Below are positions 4,529 through 5,029 of a stretch of DNA of 5,029 bases, in pieces (within the stretch, counting starts at the first letter, position 1; every line of letters starts with the position of its first letter). Under the pieces are notes generated by a model. That model ran no database searches and was not told the origin of the DNA. It saw only the letters and a program-made list of their open reading frames with translations. The stretch is taken from positions 1 to 5,029 of the forward strand of contig JAGUYV010000251.1 in assembly GCA_020061125.1 (NCBI GenBank). The letters are read 5' to 3'. Made by a program: the position numbers and the translations under genes. This stretch comes from a bacterium. Its GTDB lineage: Bacteria > UBP15 > UBA6099 > DSWB01.

Positions 4529-5029
4529 GTGAAGCAGAAAACAGGAAACCAGGGCCAGGGCGGCAACAAGCCCGGGACAGGAAAAAGAATTGTGCACGCT
4601 TTGGCGTCGCTGGCTGCGGCCGTGTGCCTGTGCGCGGCCGTGCTGTGGCTGAATCCCGCGCCGGGAGCGGGGCGCGACCCGTGCCCCCCGCAAATGGCTT
4701 ATCTGCCCCCCGGCTCCTATCCCCTTGGAACGGCCCCGGACAAGGCCGGGTATTTGCTGAAAATCTGCAAGGACGCCATCGGCAACTGCAGCGAGCACTG
4801 GTTTGAGCCGGAGATGCATTACTACGCGCAGGCCAGGCTGTCCGCAACATGCATTGACAGGTTCGAGTATCCCAATGAGCCGGGCGTGCGGCCCGCCACG
4901 GGAATGGACCTTGCGGCCGCAGACCGAACATGCCGCGCACAGGGCAAGGTTCTGTGTTCGGATGTGGAGTGGGAGGCCGCATGCACGGGCGGCTCACGGC
5001 GCGCATGGCCTTACGGCGGCGCATACCAG
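4529..5029 (+). CDS. SUMF1/formylglycine-generating-enzyme-like exported protein (3' end cut by the window)
   Basis: An open frame after TGA 4496-4498 runs off the right edge, giving 167 residues from GTG 4529. Residues 2-20 are basic and Gly-rich (K2, K4, K14, K19-type charge ending in KR), 21-41 are hydrophobic (a signal or anchor segment), and a SUMF1-type domain follows: MAYLPPGSYPLGT (56-68), then CIDRFEYPN (108-116), PATG (122-125), ADRTC (131-135), GKVLCSDVEWEAAC (139-152) and WPYGGAY (160-166). This order is typical of bacterial exported SUMF1/EgtB/PvdO-like proteins, which include formylglycine-forming enzymes and many non-catalytic or unassigned members. Seven Cys lie after the hydrophobic segment (52, 80, 87, 108, 135, 143, 152), suggesting disulfides outside the cytoplasm. 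The catalytic C-terminal part is beyond the window, so activity cannot be judged. The start is uncertain: TTG 4523 has AAAGGG 8 bases upstream, and GTG 4592 has AGGA 9 bases upstream but would lose the basic n-region, which is why I prefer a start before it. Confidence 0.75.
   Translation, partial: MKQKTGNQGQGGNKPGTGKRIVHALASLAAAVCLCAAVLWLNPAPGAGRDPCPPQMAYLPPGSYPLGTAPDKAGYLLKICKDAIGNCSEHWFEPEMHYYAQARLSATCIDRFEYPNEPGVRPATGMDLAAADRTCRAQGKVLCSDVEWEAACTGGSRRAWPYGGAYQ

Overview
The window is GC-rich bacterial DNA (GC-rich third codon positions, Shine-Dalgarno-type ribosome binding sites, several exported or membrane proteins). It looks like a chromosomal segment of a Gram-negative, probably poorly characterised bacterium. 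I cannot place it in a phylum from sequence alone. All genes I can support run on the + strand, and the minus-strand open frames look like shadows.

Layout: (1) the last codons of an upstream gene end at 77. (2) A 415-base spacer holds no convincing gene but ends in an extended -10 promoter and a strong ribosome binding site. (3) A solitary PhnD-like (phosphate/phosphonate family) periplasmic binding protein follows. It is broken by an apparent one-base deletion near 1183-1186, so the protein is split into 493-1239 and a C-terminal remainder ending at 1397; restoring one base gives about 301 residues. (4) A 335-base spacer (1398-1732) is full of GCGGAG-type short repeats in both orientations around a perfect 14-bp inverted repeat. 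(5) A two-gene unit comes next: a 569-residue protein with about eight membrane segments followed by a YVTN/YncE-like beta-propeller, and, two bases after its stop, a 249-residue PHP-domain metallohydrolase with all expected metal ligands. (6) A second spacer (4195-4528) begins with the same repeat family directly after the PHP stop. (7) A gene cut by the window end encodes a membrane-anchored or secreted, cysteine-rich SUMF1/formylglycine-generating-enzyme-like protein.

Functional links: only the propeller and PHP genes are clearly co-transcribed. The binding protein has no transporter partners here, and the SUMF1-like gene has its own spacer with candidate promoters. I see no defence system, CRISPR array, tRNA, rRNA or transposase. 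The most notable items are the frameshift, the dispersed repeat family placed just after two stop codons, and the membrane-propeller/PHP gene pair, whose role is unknown.
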